From: Amniculibacterium aquaticum
GTDB lineage: Bacteria; Bacteroidota; Bacteroidia; Flavobacteriales; Weeksellaceae
Assembly: GCF_003852705.1 (NCBI RefSeq)
Contig: NZ_REFA01000009.1
Coordinates: 37,909-101,908, forward strand
DNA length: 64,000 bases
Direction: 5' to 3'
Within the stretch, counting starts at the first letter, position 1. Every line of letters starts with the position of its first letter. The notes beneath the pieces are model-generated. The model had not been told where the DNA came from. It saw nothing but the letters and a program-made list of their open reading frames with translations, and searched no databases. The position numbers and the translations under genes are program-made. This document shows, one piece after another, positions 63,908 through 64,000 of this stretch.

Positions 63908-64000
63908 GATTTAATTTCAGACAAGAATTAAGAGCTTATTACACGACTTTAAAATCGGTAATAAGCTCTTTACATTTTTTGGAGTTCTAAATTTAATGGG
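63874..64000 (-). mobile_element. Possible end of an insertion element
   Basis: The DNA after the break at 63873 is unrelated to the cassette. On the minus strand a frame open from the window edge ends at 63917 (28 codons including stop, with FRTPKNVKSLLPILK), which could be the C-terminus of a transposase. The outer sequence GGTTTTTCAGTGACCTC (minus strand) would then be the terminal inverted repeat. Only one end is in the window, so this is a guess from the abrupt junction. Confidence 0.35.

Overview
The window looks like the chromosome of a member of the Flavobacteriia, most likely the Chryseobacterium/Elizabethkingia/Riemerella group (Weeksellaceae). The evidence is AT-rich intergenic DNA, promoters of the Bacteroidetes form (TTTG, 18-20 bases, then TAnnTTTG), GLPGLI-family proteins, a fused rpsL-to-rplQ ribosomal supercluster, a CtlX-type hydrolase, and a glycosylasparaginase that closely resembles my recollection of the Elizabethkingia (Flavobacterium) meningoseptica enzyme. 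Genus is an inference; there is no rRNA or tRNA gene in the window.

Layout. 1-2.2 kb: dps and a polytopic membrane protein. 2.2-5.7 kb: rpsL-rpsG-fusA-rpsJ. 5.7-10.2 kb: an AT-rich island splits the S10 operon between rpsJ and rplC. It holds three cassettes, each with a shared promoter-like leader containing a GTTTTA hexamer tract of 6, 5 or 3 copies: a Cys-rich lipoprotein plus a small membrane protein, then two pairs of small secreted protein plus GLPGLI protein. A second copy of the rpsJ tail lies inside. 10.2-24.05 kb: the rest of the ribosomal operon, rplC to rplQ, including secY, infA and rpoA, with hairpin repeats in several gaps. 24.1-34.8 kb: a glycan-degradation cluster (GH35, GH20, glycosylasparaginase, GH2 beta-mannosidase, CutC, a lipoprotein), with metY on the other strand under a SAM-I riboswitch. 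34.8-42.1 kb: CtlX, three secreted proteins (one frameshifted), a candidate small RNA, RluF, a DDAH-like enzyme and OsmC. 42.1-44.4 kb: an ECF sigma factor with a putative anti-sigma factor and an outer-membrane protein. 44.4-51.9 kb: a second candidate small RNA, then a MoxR/DUF58/DUF4350/DUF4129/SpoIIM operon with a divergent RDD protein. 52-60.8 kb: GNAT, azurin, DUF3817, nadD, recJ, a lipoprotein, a YbiT-like ABC-F protein, smpB, an OmpA-family porin and a YebC protein. 60.8-64 kb: decayed and tandemly repeated cassettes of secreted protein fragments and lipoproteins, cut off at the right by what may be an insertion element.

How it works together. Most of the window is housekeeping translation machinery. 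The glycosidases would remove galactose, GlcNAc and mannose and finally split GlcNAc-Asn, suggesting use of host N-glycoproteins. The most unusual part is the rpsJ-rplC island. It has repeated leaders whose hexamer repeats each recreate a -7-like box, a nearly identical signal peptide attached to divergent mature domains, and a 300-base direct repeat derived from the operon itself. This fits a cassette locus for variable secreted proteins with possibly repeat-tuned expression. The 61-64 kb array is a second, more decayed repeated-cassette locus.
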